This document shows, piece after piece, positions 24,312 to 34,612 of a stretch of DNA of 64,000 nt. Numbering within the stretch: the stretch's first letter is position 1; each line of letters opens with the position of its first letter. A program made the position numbers and the translations under genes. Below the pieces are notes generated by a model. It was not told where the DNA came from. It made no database searches and saw only the letters and a program-made list of their open reading frames with translations. This DNA comes from Lepas anatifera. Taxonomy: Eukaryota; Arthropoda; Thecostraca; Lepadidae. Where the stretch lies: positions 1 to 64,000 of the forward strand of contig JAOTON010002110.1 in assembly GCA_034440635.1 (NCBI GenBank), given 5' to 3'.

Positions 24312-24712
24312 TTATCCACGCGGGCCGGGCCGCACCGAGTGCCAGTCGGTGCGCCCGGACCCGCGGACAGCGTAGGAGATGTAGAGGAGTCGCCGATGGT
24401 GGCGGCGGCGCAGCGGTTGCCAGTCGCCGCGCAGCCGCGGCAGCTCCGAGACGGCGGGGCCGCAGGGCGTCGGCCCCGCAACGTCCCGCACCTCGGGGCA
24501 GATGAGTTCCATTTGGAAGGAACCCCCGCAGTCGCCGCGCGGGGGCCTGGGGCAGGCGTCCCGCTCCTCGGGTCCGAAGAGCAGTAGGCGCTCCACCCCT
24601 CCACCGTCCACCGCAGGGAGGCGGAACTCGTTGGACGGCAGAGCGGCGCCTCGACAGGCCCCCCGCCAGCGCCTTCAGAGCTGCATAAACGAAGTGAAGG
24701 TAGCCTGCCACG
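24312..24712 (-). other. GC-rich 5' flank of the non-LTR element
   Basis: About 400 bp of very GC-rich sequence upstream of the endonuclease start. GC content falls sharply near 24,712 (CCAGGCAATTTTTCAAAACG), which I take as the element's 5' boundary. Several frames are open on both strands because of composition, but none shows a Gag-like zinc knuckle or other domain I recognise. It is probably a 5' UTR or the decayed end of ORF1. Confidence 0.5.
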
Positions 24713-25515
24713 TGACCCCATCCAGGCAATTTTTCAAAACGATGTGTCAGCACTGCAAACGCAGTCATGACGTCATGCTGAAATTGCTATATGTTTGCAA
24801 AAATATGTTTCCTCATGGTTATTTGCACAGTTGGCCCTGCTGGAATTAAAGAGTGGAATTAAAAAGATGTCAACACCCATATAGATGTTCAATTTTCAGG
24901 TTTTCAACAAAAGCAGGATATCTATGTCGATCCCAAATAAAACGATCGCAGTTAGATAATGCAGACCATGCTTCGCGCACAATGCAGTATTTCCACACCC
25001 GTTGACAGGATCTGAGCCACCTTCGCCTTGACAGGGGAGGGGGGGCTTGTAGCCGCCTCAGATCACGAGAACCGCACTATGTAACCGAAAACGGGAAACA
25101 GCGTTGGATAGCCCATCCACTTCTCAATCGAAAATATTTCAACCATTTTTTGTCTTAAGCCACATCAGACTCACCGTCCTGGGGTTGTAGCAGGGGCATC
25201 CAGCGCCGCTTGCTGCTGACGTCCCAAGACACTGCCAAAAGAGATACTGCTAGTGCTGGGCATCCCAGGAGAGCTAAGGAATGGAGAGGGGGCATTTAAC
25301 ATTTCCTCAACTAAATTATTTTCATTTCATATACATATATTTGCGAAGATGTACACCATAAATAGATGGGGTACGACGAAGGCAACTCAAAAACGATCGC
25401 AGGTTAGATTTGTATGCACTAAAACTAACGTGGATAAGAATCAAGCGAGATTCCAGGAACCGCATGTTAAAAAAATATCAGATGCCAGCGCCCCGCTAGC
25501 CAAGCCGGGCCACGC
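24713..25515. other. Unassigned sequence
   Basis: AT-richer DNA with no convincing gene. A perfect 8-bp inverted repeat (GATCTGAG at 25,009 and CTCAGATC at 25,057) flanks a G-rich loop containing ACAGGGGAGGGGGGGC. The word AAACGATCGCAG followed by TTAGA occurs near 24,940 and, with one extra G, near 25,390, hinting at an old diverged duplication. No coding motif is visible on either strand. Confidence 0.5.
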
Positions 25516-25518
25516 AAC

Positions 25519-25641
25519 CACATGGTGGCGCCACCACTCCACAGGGGAGGCACACCCCCACGCTAATGCAAGATCCGCCCACGTGGCCACACGGTGGCGC
25601 CACCACTCCACTGTGGGGGCGTCACCAGTGTGTAAATGCAA
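25519..25641. repeat. 69-bp direct duplication with 12-bp palindrome
   Basis: Two imperfect tandem copies, offset by 69 bp, each contain GGTGGCGCCACCACTCCA (at 25,524 and 25,593). Its first 12 bases are a perfect palindrome. Both copies end in AATGCAAGAT. The minus strand gives a short repeating peptide (VEWWRHHVVAW / VEWWRHRVATW), but no known domain. It could be a small dispersed repeat or a fragment of a larger element. Confidence 0.75.
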
Positions 25642-25644
25642 GAT

Positions 25645-26930
25645 ATGGAGCTGTATCCGCGAGTACTAAATTCACTATAGCACTTATCTTTAAATCTAGT
25701 CGTTTAAATAGTAAAAATAGGTTTAACTGGTTCAAACACGTCACAGCACATAAATACATTCAAATAGGTCACAACACGAAAAAGTTTTCAGGCTGATGAA
25801 CCATATACTTCGGGGTTAATGTGGAATAGCAGGTATTTATGTTATGGTGCAAATAGATCTAAAAAGTAAATGGATGCTTTATGAAATTCATCAATCATTA
25901 CTATATGCAAGTACATGCCACACTGTCTTTACTGGTTGGTTATGCACCTCTTTCATCCCAATGTAGCAACGGAGGACTGCAACACTGGGCGGCCAATCTA
26001 GAGCCTGAAACATGAAATCTTTAACCATTTTCAGCCAATCTTTCCCGGTGTTGTAGCCAATTGAAATGTCACTCATTGAAATCAGAATAAAATATATCAT
26101 GAGGATAAAGACGGTTCCAGTCTGTAAAGTACATAAAGTTTTTAAGAGCGACCCTATAGAGAGCACAGTCAAGGCGGATAAGCAAACTACCAGTGATGAC
26201 AACGAGTCAGTTTATACATTTTAACATGCTCAATGGCCTTGGTCAAGTTTGAATATTTTACCACTATTGTAAAAGCAAATTTACATCAAATATCATTATC
26301 ATACCAGATATGAACATGAAGTTGTTATATCAGTCACAATTTATAACATACCGAAATGGTTGACGGCTGGTGACAAACTTGGAGATGCTGTATCAGACTC
26401 AGCCCACTGATACTGGATAAAAGTCAGGCATAAGGCAAAACAAAAGTTTGACCAGCACATGCAGCGATTTCTAAATCAGCAAACCTGAAAAATATCGGTG
26501 TATTAATAACATCTTCTTAACCCCGTCACATGGACTTCCCAAGTTTTACAGCAAATATTTCAAACACTTGAGTTCAGCCCTAGTAAACCTAATATTTTAA
26601 CAGTTCAAGAATGATGTTTCAGGCGAAATCTCCATAATCAATTATATGGTTTAGTCTACAACAACTTCCACATGTCATTCACTCACTGCCATTCAGCTCC
26701 GCGCCTTAAAAAGTTATTAGTGAAAACGTTCATAAGGCGATACCGGAGCGCCCAATAACAAAATAAAATCCTCTGAGTTAGGGGTTTTGGCACTTGTGCA
26801 CGGGCTCGGGATCCTATGCACGAGACCTCTGCCATGGATAACTGTACAGTAGTCCATGCCTCTGCGTTCCTCGGAACCACTCAGCGGTCGATTGAGGGAG
26901 ATCGCCGACAGAGGAGGAGGAAGTAGGGTG
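25645..26930. other. Unassigned AT-rich sequence with one short hydrophobic frame
   Basis: No recognisable gene. A 103-codon minus-strand frame at 25,891-26,202 encodes a hydrophobic N-terminal half (FILMIYFILISM) that could resemble a membrane segment. I find no family match and no supporting context, so I do not call it a gene. The rest is AT-rich with many stops on both strands. Confidence 0.4.
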
Positions 26931-26997
26931 ACAGGGAAAGGAGAGGAGGGGGAAGGAGGAGCTCGCTGGGAATGGGAGGGTGCGCATTATGTTCTCA

Positions 26998-27460
26998 TGG
27001 GGAACACCACAGGTTATCAAGGTCAAGCATGTAATGGGCCCATACAGCGCTCGGTATGAACCCACACGTGCCCTCGAACATCCTCAACATTCGGTACCGT
27101 GCGTGCATCACACATCCCTCAGACGCGCGGGCATCTCGAGCCTGGCTCAGTACGTTGAACACGTTTTCTGCTTCTGCTTTCTCATAAGAAATCGGAGGGG
27201 ACTTGCTCGGAAAAGATACGGGCAGATTTACGGCGAGGGGGAAGGAGCGGACAGGAAAAGAGGGAGGGTTAGAGGAAAAATAAAGGTAAAAGTTTGGGGG
27301 AAGGGGGAAAAGGGGAGAAGACGGGAAAGGGATGGACAAAGGAAGGGGTATTCAGGAGCGCTACGGAAGGAGCATAGGGGAGACAGTGTGCTAGTGTCTG
27401 ATGGGGAACACAACAGGTCATTCCGGTCAAGACTGTATTGTGCCAAAAGAGCGCTTTGGA
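26998..27460. repeat. Diverged direct duplication, about 400 bp apart
   Basis: The segment ATGGGGAACACCACAGGTTA...GGTCAAGCATGTAATGGGCC at 26,996-27,052 is matched by ATGGGGAACACAACAGGTCA...GGTCAAGACTGTATTGTGCC at 27,399-27,455. In both cases AGCGCT follows nearby and purine-rich DNA precedes. Together they look like two diverged copies of a repeat unit that includes the polypurine stretch. Function unknown. Confidence 0.6.
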
Positions 27461-28560
27461 TCACAGCTAACGACGCCAAGTACATCGTGTGACATTTGTT
27501 ACAGTCTATTTAAGGTTATTTTCTTTTGCTCTTTCAAAGGAGGGGGAGGAAGATGCCAAGGGAGAGTTGAGGTTTCGGGGAAAGAGGATTGGGAGGGTTA
27601 GAGTAGAGGGAGAGGATGGGCGACAGTTAAGGGAAATGGGGACTGTTCGGGGGAAGGTCAGTAGGAGCGGGCAGTATTAGGAGAAGTGGAGGGTGGAAGA
27701 GAAAGGGGGTAAGTGAGGGGGAGGCGTAGGAGGGAAAAGGAGAGCAGGTGGAAAGGGGAAGGTTTGAGGGAACGGAAGCATTGTGGCGGAGTGGGAGGTG
27801 GAGAAGGGAGCAGCATGGAGAGGAAGGATGAAAAGGGGGTAGGGGGAGCATGGAAAAGGGAACCAAAGGGGAACGGGAGTTGGGAGGCGGAAGATGGTGA
27901 GAGGATAGCTTCAGGGTTCCGGGAGGGGGCCTATGGCGTCTAGAACAGTATCTTCGTTAATAATACCTGCCCTACCCGCAAAGGCGCCTCCAACCGAGCT
28001 GAGCACGCTAAAAAGTATTTCTTCTTTCTTTATCATTGGGCAGGGCAGGGGAGGGAGAAGGATGAGGATGAGAGGGAATGTTAAGGGGAGAAAGAGAAGA
28101 GGGGTCAGTTAGGAAAAAGGGGGTTGTTAGAGGTTTGGCAAAGTGAGTTGGAGTGGGCAGAGTTAAGGGAAGAGAGGGAGCGGCACAAGAGGGAGGGAGA
28201 CGAGATAGGAGGAGGACGAGGAAGGAGGGTTAGGGGGAAGGGTGAGTGTTGGGGAATAGTGAGTGAGGAGCGGGAGGGGAGGAGGAAGGGAAGATGGGTA
28301 AGGGACAGGCTTAGGGGGAGCGGTAAGCCTAGGATCTGGAGGAGAAAGGCAGAGATAGGAAGGAAGATCGGGAAAGTTAAGGGGAGAGGGAAGAGGAGGG
28401 GTGATGGAAAGCGGGAGTGAGGTGGGAGAGCAGGATAGATGCGAGTTAGGGGGAAAGGGGAGGGGAGAGATAAAAGTCAGGGGGAGAGAGGTGGTATGGG
28501 AGGGTAAAGGGGGAGGGAAGAGGGGGAAGGGGAAACGGAGAAGTAGGGGGCACAATAGGT
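27220..28560 (+). repeat. Polypurine low-complexity tracts
   Basis: Three long purine-rich stretches on the plus strand (about 27,220-27,390, 27,535-27,925 and 28,035-28,560) are dominated by GGGAGG, GGAAGG and AGGGGGA words, separated by ordinary sequence. Such polypurine/polypyrimidine DNA can form triplexes, and the many runs of three or more G could form quadruplexes. Open frames here (for example plus 28,124-28,420) consist of Arg, Gly, Glu and Lys and reflect composition only. Confidence 0.85.
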
Positions 28561-28569
28561 CGGGAGACA

Positions 28570-29470
28570 GAGTAAATTAGGCCTCACAGCGGGCCCGTAT
28601 CCACAAGACATTAGCGAAAAACGTAACACAAGACACAGAAAAACAGAACAAGCATACAAACGTGGCATACAAACACCGCATCGACAGGTATTACCAGATC
28701 CCCTCTTCACATAATTATTGAGATACCATAAAGATTGACAGTTCGTGCCTCTTGGCTCACACCAATCACAGTACCGGATGGGCCCCACTCAACCAACGTG
28801 ATCCACTCTACGCCACCGGCAAAACACTAGATACAGGGACCGTTGCGTTTAACAAACTATCCTGCATTTGCACCTGCTTTGCCTGATATGTGATGTTCCC
28901 AAGCAGCATACAAACACGACATACAATCATGGCATACAAACAACACGGATTCCAGTCTTTAAGCTCATCTCACACCAATGACTTTCTAAAAACTCATTCG
29001 AACGCCCGTGTGGGTGGCACGCCCTTGCTTCACCTACCGTCGCTGCAACGTCTTTATCTTCATGTGGGTCCTGGTGATCAAATATTTTCATAAAGACGAG
29101 CGTCAACGTAGGGATACTTGCGAACCAGAAGTTCGTAAAGCTTGCGTACCACGAAATATACCTGCAGTACCATTCAAGAGCCAAAATTCTCCTGGAACTC
29201 CTGCACGAATTTCAGCCACTCAGGGGATGTGGGTAGTGCCAGTCCACCCGGGTTAAGTGTGAGAATCCAGCCCAGATCACTGCTAGCACGGGCAGCTGTG
29301 GTACACTCGCTCGATCCTTGGCCAAGACTAGGATCAACATCCCTACACTTGTGAGCTTTAAAGCCAGCCACACACCTTCTCTGAAAGCCCGGTGAAGAGG
29401 GCTTCTCGCGACAACTGATGTCCACTGCTCTTCACCGGTGCAGGCGCTGCGCATGCAGACAAAGACTACT
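28570..29470. other. Unassigned sequence, possible decayed coding remnants
   Basis: No confident gene. Words such as GGCATACAAACA and CTCACACCAAT appear twice (about 28,665 and 28,930; about 28,756 and 28,970), hinting at a diverged repeat. Minus-strand frames at 29,212-29,454 and 28,927-29,184 encode hydrophobic segments (SVGMLILVLA, FWFASIPTLTLVFMKIF) that might be exons of a decayed membrane protein, but I recognise no family. Confidence 0.35.
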
Positions 29471-29475
29471 CCACT

Positions 29476-30840
29476 TCACTTCTCCATCTGATCACACACA
29501 GCAGCGATATCATCAAGCTCTTCAGTAATGACTGTCGGAGGGGGGGTGTCCAGTTGCAGGGTAGCCGCACTCAGGTATGTTGATTCTTCTTCTTCCAGCG
29601 AGACTGGGGCTCCATCAGCATGTGGTCTAGCATGAGAACACGAGTCTTGGCCTCCACCGCCGTTGGGTGGGTCCTGCCTGCTCCCAAGCCCCTGACCTGA
29701 GAGAAGAAGTTCGTTACCATGTCCTGATTCACCCGAGACGTCAGGAAGTACTTGACACCGTAGATGTTCTTGAGCATGCTGTGGAAACCTCGCAGGGCTG
29801 TTAAGGACATGATGAACCCGTTCTGGAATGGTACCTGCTCTGGCATCCGACTCGGGAGTCCCGCATCAGCCGCATAAACTCGAGCAGAGAAGTATACTGA
29901 GCATTCATGGTGTGCTCCAAGCCGAATGCTGACCGATGAGCCTTGCCGTCCAGGAAGCACCGAAAGTTGCAGGTGTCGAACATCTCGTCGCAGGTGATGA
30001 TGAACAGAGCCTGCTTGACGAAGCGCTGACCGAATAGGAGGAGTAGACACCTTCCCACGCGCTCGCTGAGCATCTGGGCCGCTGGACGTACTCGCTGTCG
30101 CTCCTGGCCAGTCACCTGACGGAAATTTTTTGGTATAAACTTCATCTGACAATCATCAACTGATGGGCGATTGTCAAAACGAACAGTTTTATTGGATATT
30201 TTGCTATATCGAGCGAATAACTGACACTTAGCCAAATATTCACAATCTAGTCATTTATCATGATTTTTCAACTTAACAAATATTAGAAGATGAAACATGT
30301 TCAGCTCTCACACGTTTATAGATTTGTTTTAAATCTATTTTCACCTATCAGGGAAGGTTCATAATGTCTTTTTATTCAAAAGAGGACCACTAAAATTATT
30401 GCTATGTTCCCGTTGCCAGAGAAAAATATATTGATATGTTCATTCGAATGAGTGACCTGAGATTCATTTGGTAGCAATGAATCCATTTTGCCTCTGCAAA
30501 TACAATTGTACACAGTATATTAATAAAAACGGTACAAACCAAATGGAAAGGTGCACTCCCGAGCACTGAATAATTTAAAATCCTATACAAATCATTTAAA
30601 TTTCACGTCCAGTAGATATAAAAAGAGCGCAAGTAAAAGTTTGATGCACAAAACTGATGGCCCATACCTTTAAATGCTTCAACTGAAGGGCATGACAAAG
30701 CAGAAGCTTGGCATTGTCCTTTGCCAAAAGCTGCTGGGGGAGGCCCTTTTCTACTACCGGTGCTTCTGGACCCGGTAGCCTCCGACCCTGGTCCAAGATG
30801 TGGTTCCTCAGCAGCTTCAGGAAGTGAGGGACCATCCACA
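29476..30840 (-). pseudogene. P-element/THAP9-type transposase relic
   Basis: Minus-strand pieces resemble the middle and C-terminal parts of P-superfamily transposases, which cut and paste DNA. In order they are: VPHFLKLLRNHILDQG (about 30,835-30,788); LKHLK at an exon end (30,668); QRVRPAAQMLSERV and FVKQALFIITCDEMFDTCN (about 30,110-29,990); then, in another frame, VPFQNGFIMSLTALRG and KYFLTSRVNQDMVTNFFSQ (about 29,850-29,700). A third frame carries an acidic tail (EEESTYLSAATLQL) and a stop at 29,476-29,478. Frame changes near 29,850 and 29,610 disable it. The N-terminal THAP DNA-binding domain and first catalytic region are not visible. After NQD, family members I recall have a Glu before NFF, where this copy has Thr. 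The assignment rests on remembered motifs and needs a profile search. Confidence 0.7.
30146..30667 (-). other. Probable intron in the transposase relic
   Basis: Between two homologous segments lie 522 bp bounded on the minus strand by TTTAAAG|GTATGGG (donor, 30,668/30,667) and GATTGTCAG|ATGAAG (acceptor, 30,146/30,145). Joining at these sites would keep the reading frame in phase 0. The GT...AG ends, the phase and the homology on both sides support a spliceosomal intron; there is no transcript evidence here. Confidence 0.6.
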
Positions 30841-31085
30841 GATCTTAAGCCACTGGCAGCACCTGACAAATTCATACAAGCATGAGGAAAGGACAGGCCA
30901 AAAATATGGAATGGAAGACTTCAATGCCCAGGACTTAAATGTGAGCACAAACTTGGCTTGGGGCCAAAAAGTTTTATAAGAATGCTATCCATCACATTAC
31001 TGTATTTCAAGTTATTACACAAAAGTGACAGCAGAAAAAGAAGCAACAGAATCATTGTTTGCTACAATATACCATGAATATACCA
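30841..31085. other. Unassigned sequence upstream of the transposase relic
   Basis: About 245 bp with no clear coding signal. On the minus strand an in-frame TAA lies four codons before the first recognisable transposase residue, so any upstream exon is missing or begins with an unrecognised splice site (a TTTGTCAG sequence lies near 30,870). Nothing else stands out. Confidence 0.4.
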
Positions 31086-31087
31086 GG

Positions 31088-31792
31088 GTGCAAAGTATGG
31101 TACTTTTGACAAGGACTAGTCAATGTGAGTGCCCCTGGAGACAGGAACAAGTGGTGCAAATATTATTAACCTGGTGCGAATTTGAGACTGGTGCAAGGGA
31201 GGTAACGCTGAAAACCAAACAAATAATGGGAAAATGGTTATAAAGATACAAGGAAAATTGCATCATGTGGGTAGGGACCTGTCTGCAAAGTATGGCAGCA
31301 GGCCAGACGAGCTGCACCAGCCATCTGAATTTCTTGCACCGACAGCCACCAAAAATTCACACTAACCTGTCATATTACCAGGGAAAAACGCTCTCATTCC
31401 TACCCACACAATGAATGCTGTCTCTCTTATTAGTGAGATAGTTAAGGACTTTTTCAAGGCTCCCTCCTCAGTCTTTATAACCATTCAGTCAATATTTTTT
31501 TGGTTTTCAGTGTCACCTTCCTTGCACCAGTCTCACAAATTCACAAGAGGTTGATTGAATTCGCACCACTTGATCCTGTCTCCAAGTACACTCGCACCAA
31601 CGAGATCTCGAAGAAAATGCCATACTTTGCACACTAGGGTAGGGATGGGTGCTTTCTCCCTGGTGTACTGCAGATTGGTGTGAATTTAGGTGGCTGGCTG
31701 TGCAAATTTGTGCCAGAGTTTTAGATGGCTTGTGCGACTCTTCTGACCAGCTGCCATACTTTCCACAATGGTGAATATATATAAAACATATA
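31088..31792. repeat. Inverted-repeat element, two diverged blocks in each arm
   Basis: Two blocks in the left half return in reverse complement in the right half. Block A (about 31,088-31,250; GTGCAAAGTATGG ... GGAGACAGG ... GAGACTGGTGCAAGG ... GGTTATAAAGA) matches the complement of about 31,450-31,635. Block B (about 31,288-31,417; AAAGTATGGCAGC ... AGCCATCT ... TTCACAC ... CATTCCTACCC) matches the complement of about 31,640-31,760. The plus-strand order is A, B, then complement A, complement B, not a simple hairpin. By eye the arms are roughly 70-80% alike. It is probably a non-autonomous transposon or two head-to-head copies of a dispersed repeat. No coding capacity. Confidence 0.75.
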
Positions 31793-31860
31793 TCATGTTT
31801 GCTACAAAGCAATGAAAAGGAGAACAGAGAAAATGGCAATTATTAATAAGCGGCCTCCCC

Positions 31861-34203
31861 ACGCTGGTTTTAGAGGGGCGGAGCTACCCATGGAGGTTTC
31901 TGGTGGCCTCAGTAACCTGCCCAATTATCGGCGCGGACTTCCTCAGCCACTACCGGCTGGCCGTGGACATGGGCAGCCGAACGCTGAAAACCGCCTCAGG
32001 CCAGTTGTGCGCCGCCGAAGCCACGCCCCCTTCGGTACCAACGCAGGTGCTGCGCAGCCTCACTGTCGCCAGTGGGGGCTTTGAGGAGATGTGGCGGCAG
32101 TTTCCGGACGTGACGAAAGAACGGGACCCAGCAGCGGCCGTGCCACACAGCGTCACCCACCATATCGTGACGCACGGTCCTCCGTGTTTCTCCCGACCAC
32201 GGAAACTCGCGCCGGATAGAAGGCGTATCGCTCAGCGCGAAATTAACAACATGATAAAGCAGGGGGTTGTGCGCCCCTCCAACAGCAGCTGGGCTGCGCC
32301 GCTTCACCTGGTCGAAAAGGCTACGCCGGGAGAATGGAGGCCGTGTGGGGATTATCGCGCGCTGAACAAGATCACAGTGCCGGACAGGTACCCGCTTCCG
32401 TACCTACAAGATTTCAGCGCCAATCTCCACGGATGTCAGATCTTCAGCAAGCTCGACCTCGTCCGGGCCTACCATCATATTCCAGTGGAAGAATCTGACA
32501 TCCCCAAGACGGCCATCACCACCCCTTTCGGCTCCTATGAAGCCCTCCGACTACCATTCGGCCTGAAAAACGCGGCCCAGACCTTTCAGCGTTTCATGGA
32601 CGAGGTGCTGAGAAATTTGCCTTGTACATTCTCGTACCTAGACGATATTCTCGTCGCCAGCCCGTCTCCTGAGCTGCATCATCAGCACCTGCGACAGGTG
32701 TTTCAGCGCCTTCAAGAGTACGGACTGGTCATCAACAAGGGCAAATCCGTGCTTGGCGCACCTCGCCTCCGGTTCCTGGGCCACGACGTGTCCGCTGACG
32801 GAATCGCGCCGCTGCCTGACAAGGTGGCCGCCATCAGTGACTTCCCGCAGCCAGACACCATGAGGCAGCTGCGCCGCTTTCTCGGCATGGTGGCCTATTA
32901 TCACCGCTTCCTGCCCGACGCTGCTGCCCTCATGCGGCCGCTCCACGCATTACTGCGTGACGGCCCCGGCGACCGGCCGGCCCAGTCAGCTACAGTCACC
33001 TGGACAGAGGCGGCCACGGAGGCGTTCACCGCCGTCAAGTCAGCGCTGGCCAGCGCGGCGCAGCTGACACACCCGGTGCCTGGAGCTCCGCTCAGCCTCC
33101 AGGTGGACGCCTCCAACACCGGGATCGGAGCCGTGCTGCAGCAACACGTGGCAGGGGCGTGGCAGCCCCTGTCCTTCTTCTCACGGTCGCTGATGCCTAC
33201 AGAGGCCCGTTACAGCACCTTCGGCCGTGAGCTCCTGGCAGCATACGCAGCTCTGCGGAAGTTCAGGCATGCGGTGGAGGGGCGCCCAGTGATAATTTTC
33301 ACTGACCACAAGCCACTCGTCCATGCAGTTGGAACAACCTCCGACCGGCACGCCCCCCGTGAGAGCCGCCAGCTCGAATATGTGGCCCAGTTCACCACCG
33401 ACATCCGCCACGTGCCTGGACGTGACAACGCAGCAGCCGACGCCCTGTCACGCACGGTGGCCATGCTCTCGCTGCCGCAGCCACCGCTGGGCGACTTCAA
33501 CCAGCTGGCTGCCGCCCAGCACGAGGACAGCACCCTCACGGCCTTCCGCCAAGCAGAGCATGGCCTCCAGCTGCGCGACGTCCGCCTCACCGACGGGTGC
33601 ACGCTGGTGGTGGACGAGTCCACCGGCACACCCCGTCCCTGGGTGCCGCCTCCTCTGCGCCGGCACGTGTTTCGGCTGCTGCACGAGCTGTCACATCCTG
33701 GCGTCAAGGCCACACAAGAACTGGTGAGCCAACGGTTCGTGTGGCCGAACATGAAACGGGACCTGAAGCAGTGGGTGACGCAGTGCGTTAGATGTCAACG
33801 GGCCAAAGTCCAGCGACACACAAAGGCACCCGTGGCCGGGTTCAAACCTCCGGACGACAGGTTCCGGGAGGTCCGCATAGACATTGTGGGCCCTCTACCG
33901 CCCTCTGACGGCCACGCCTACCTTCTCACGTGCGTTGACCGTTTTACACGCTGGTGTGAGGCGGTTCCCAAGAAAGACATGCAGACTGCAACAGTGGCGC
34001 GCGCGTTTGTAAACGGCTGGGTGGCGCGGTTCGGAGTGCCTGAGACCGTCATCACCGACCGGGGCTCGCAGTTCGAGTCGCACCTGTGGTCGGAGCTGTC
34101 ACAGCTCCTGGGCTGCCATCGCCAGCGTACAACCAGCTACCATCCGATGTCAAATGGGATGGTTGAGCGGCTCCACCGGCAGCTCAAATCAGCTCTGCGG
34201 GCC
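31861..34203 (+). mobile_element. Ty3/gypsy retrotransposon fragment
   Basis: A GC-rich plus-strand fragment covering the end of the protease to the integrase core. The 5' edge is near 31,861, where [16 protein letters not shown] protease sequence begins next to the inverted-repeat element. The 3' edge at 34,203 is fused directly to the satellite. No LTR, primer-binding site, gag or polypurine tract is present, so it cannot be a complete insertion. It was cut on both sides by rearrangement. Confidence 0.92.
31864..34203 (+). pseudogene. pol: Truncated gypsy Pol: protease end, RT, RNase H, integrase
   Basis: One uninterrupted frame; the first candidate start (GTG, 31,903) is internal, so the true start is missing. 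Counting from 31,903: residues 7-25 are the protease C-terminus ([11 protein letters not shown]). The RT covers about 95-300, with KLDLVRAYH (D185) and YLDD (245-248). RNase H covers about 398-515, with D402, E443, D468 and D508. The integrase has an HHCC finger (H594, H598, C628, C631) and the catalytic D660, D719 and E755 with exactly 35 residues between the last two. The protease active-site triplet and the integrase C-terminal domain are missing. The frame continues 14 codons into satellite (34,204-34,248). The clean frame, unlike the non-LTR copies, suggests recent insertion or few errors in this part. Confidence 0.93.
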
Positions 34204-34476
34204 CTAAAAGTTTGGACCCTGACGGGATTTGAACCCAGGCGCAGGTAAAAGTTTGGACCCTGACGGGATTCGAACACAGGCAGCAGTAAAAGTTTGGACC
34301 CTGATGGGATTCGAACCCAGGGAGCAGTAAAAGTTTGGACCCTCACGGGGTTCGAACCCAGGCAGCAGTAAAAGTTTGGAGCCTGAAGGGATTCGAAAAC
34401 TGACGGGATTTGAACCCAGACAGCAGTAAATGTTTGGACCCTGACGGGATTCGAACCCAGGCAGCAGTAAAAGTTT

Positions 34477-34612
34477 GGAGCCTGAATGGATTCGAAGACA
34501 TACGGGATTTGAACCCAGACAGCAGTAAATGTTTGGACTCTGACAGGATTCGAACACAGGCAGCATTCAAAGTTTGGAACCTGACGGGATTCGAACCCAG
34601 CCAGAAGTAAAA
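34477..34612. repeat. Divergent satellite block X, copy 4
   Basis: The ordered variants GAATGGATTCGAAGACATAC, TAAATGTTTGGACTCTGACA and GCATTCAAAG lie less than 300 bp from the gypsy/satellite junction. It is part of the strongly divergent left end of array 2. Confidence 0.85.

Larger units (their letters stand above)
20417..24712 (-). mobile_element. Non-LTR retrotransposon (RNase H-bearing, I/Ingi/R1-like), copy 1
   Basis: A GC-rich element on the minus strand encoding, in order, an APE-type endonuclease, reverse transcriptase, RNase H and a C-terminal Cys/His zinc finger. That order with RNase H is typical of the I superfamily (I, Ingi, R1-like clades); the exact clade needs a phylogeny. 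The 3' end is missing: the element stops right after the zinc finger and passes into satellite at 20,416/20,417, with no 3' UTR or poly(A)-like tail. The 5' limit is set by the drop in GC content near 24,712. Two frame breaks (about 22,380 and about 20,750) make this copy non-functional as written. Confidence 0.9.

Noticed and set aside
25253..25669. 138-residue plus-strand frame
   Set aside because: Its C-terminal repeat is just the 69-bp DNA duplication translated. The rest has no recognisable family or coding context.
28124..28420. Basic Arg/Gly/Glu-rich plus-strand protein and its proline/serine-rich antisense
   Set aside because: The composition is dictated by the polypurine tract; there is no domain and no conserved start.
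30596..30667. Coding continuation of the transposase past LKHLK to 30,596
   Set aside because: A good GT donor follows LKHLK and family-like sequence resumes in phase at 30,145, so the residues from 30,667 to 30,596 are more likely intron read-through.
32638..33752. Minus-strand frames across the gypsy fragment
   Set aside because: They are antisense to a single intact Pol frame with all catalytic motifs and carry no domain of their own.
31861..34203. Complete gypsy provirus with LTRs
   Set aside because: No direct terminal repeats, gag or 3' integrase domain are present; both ends are cut.
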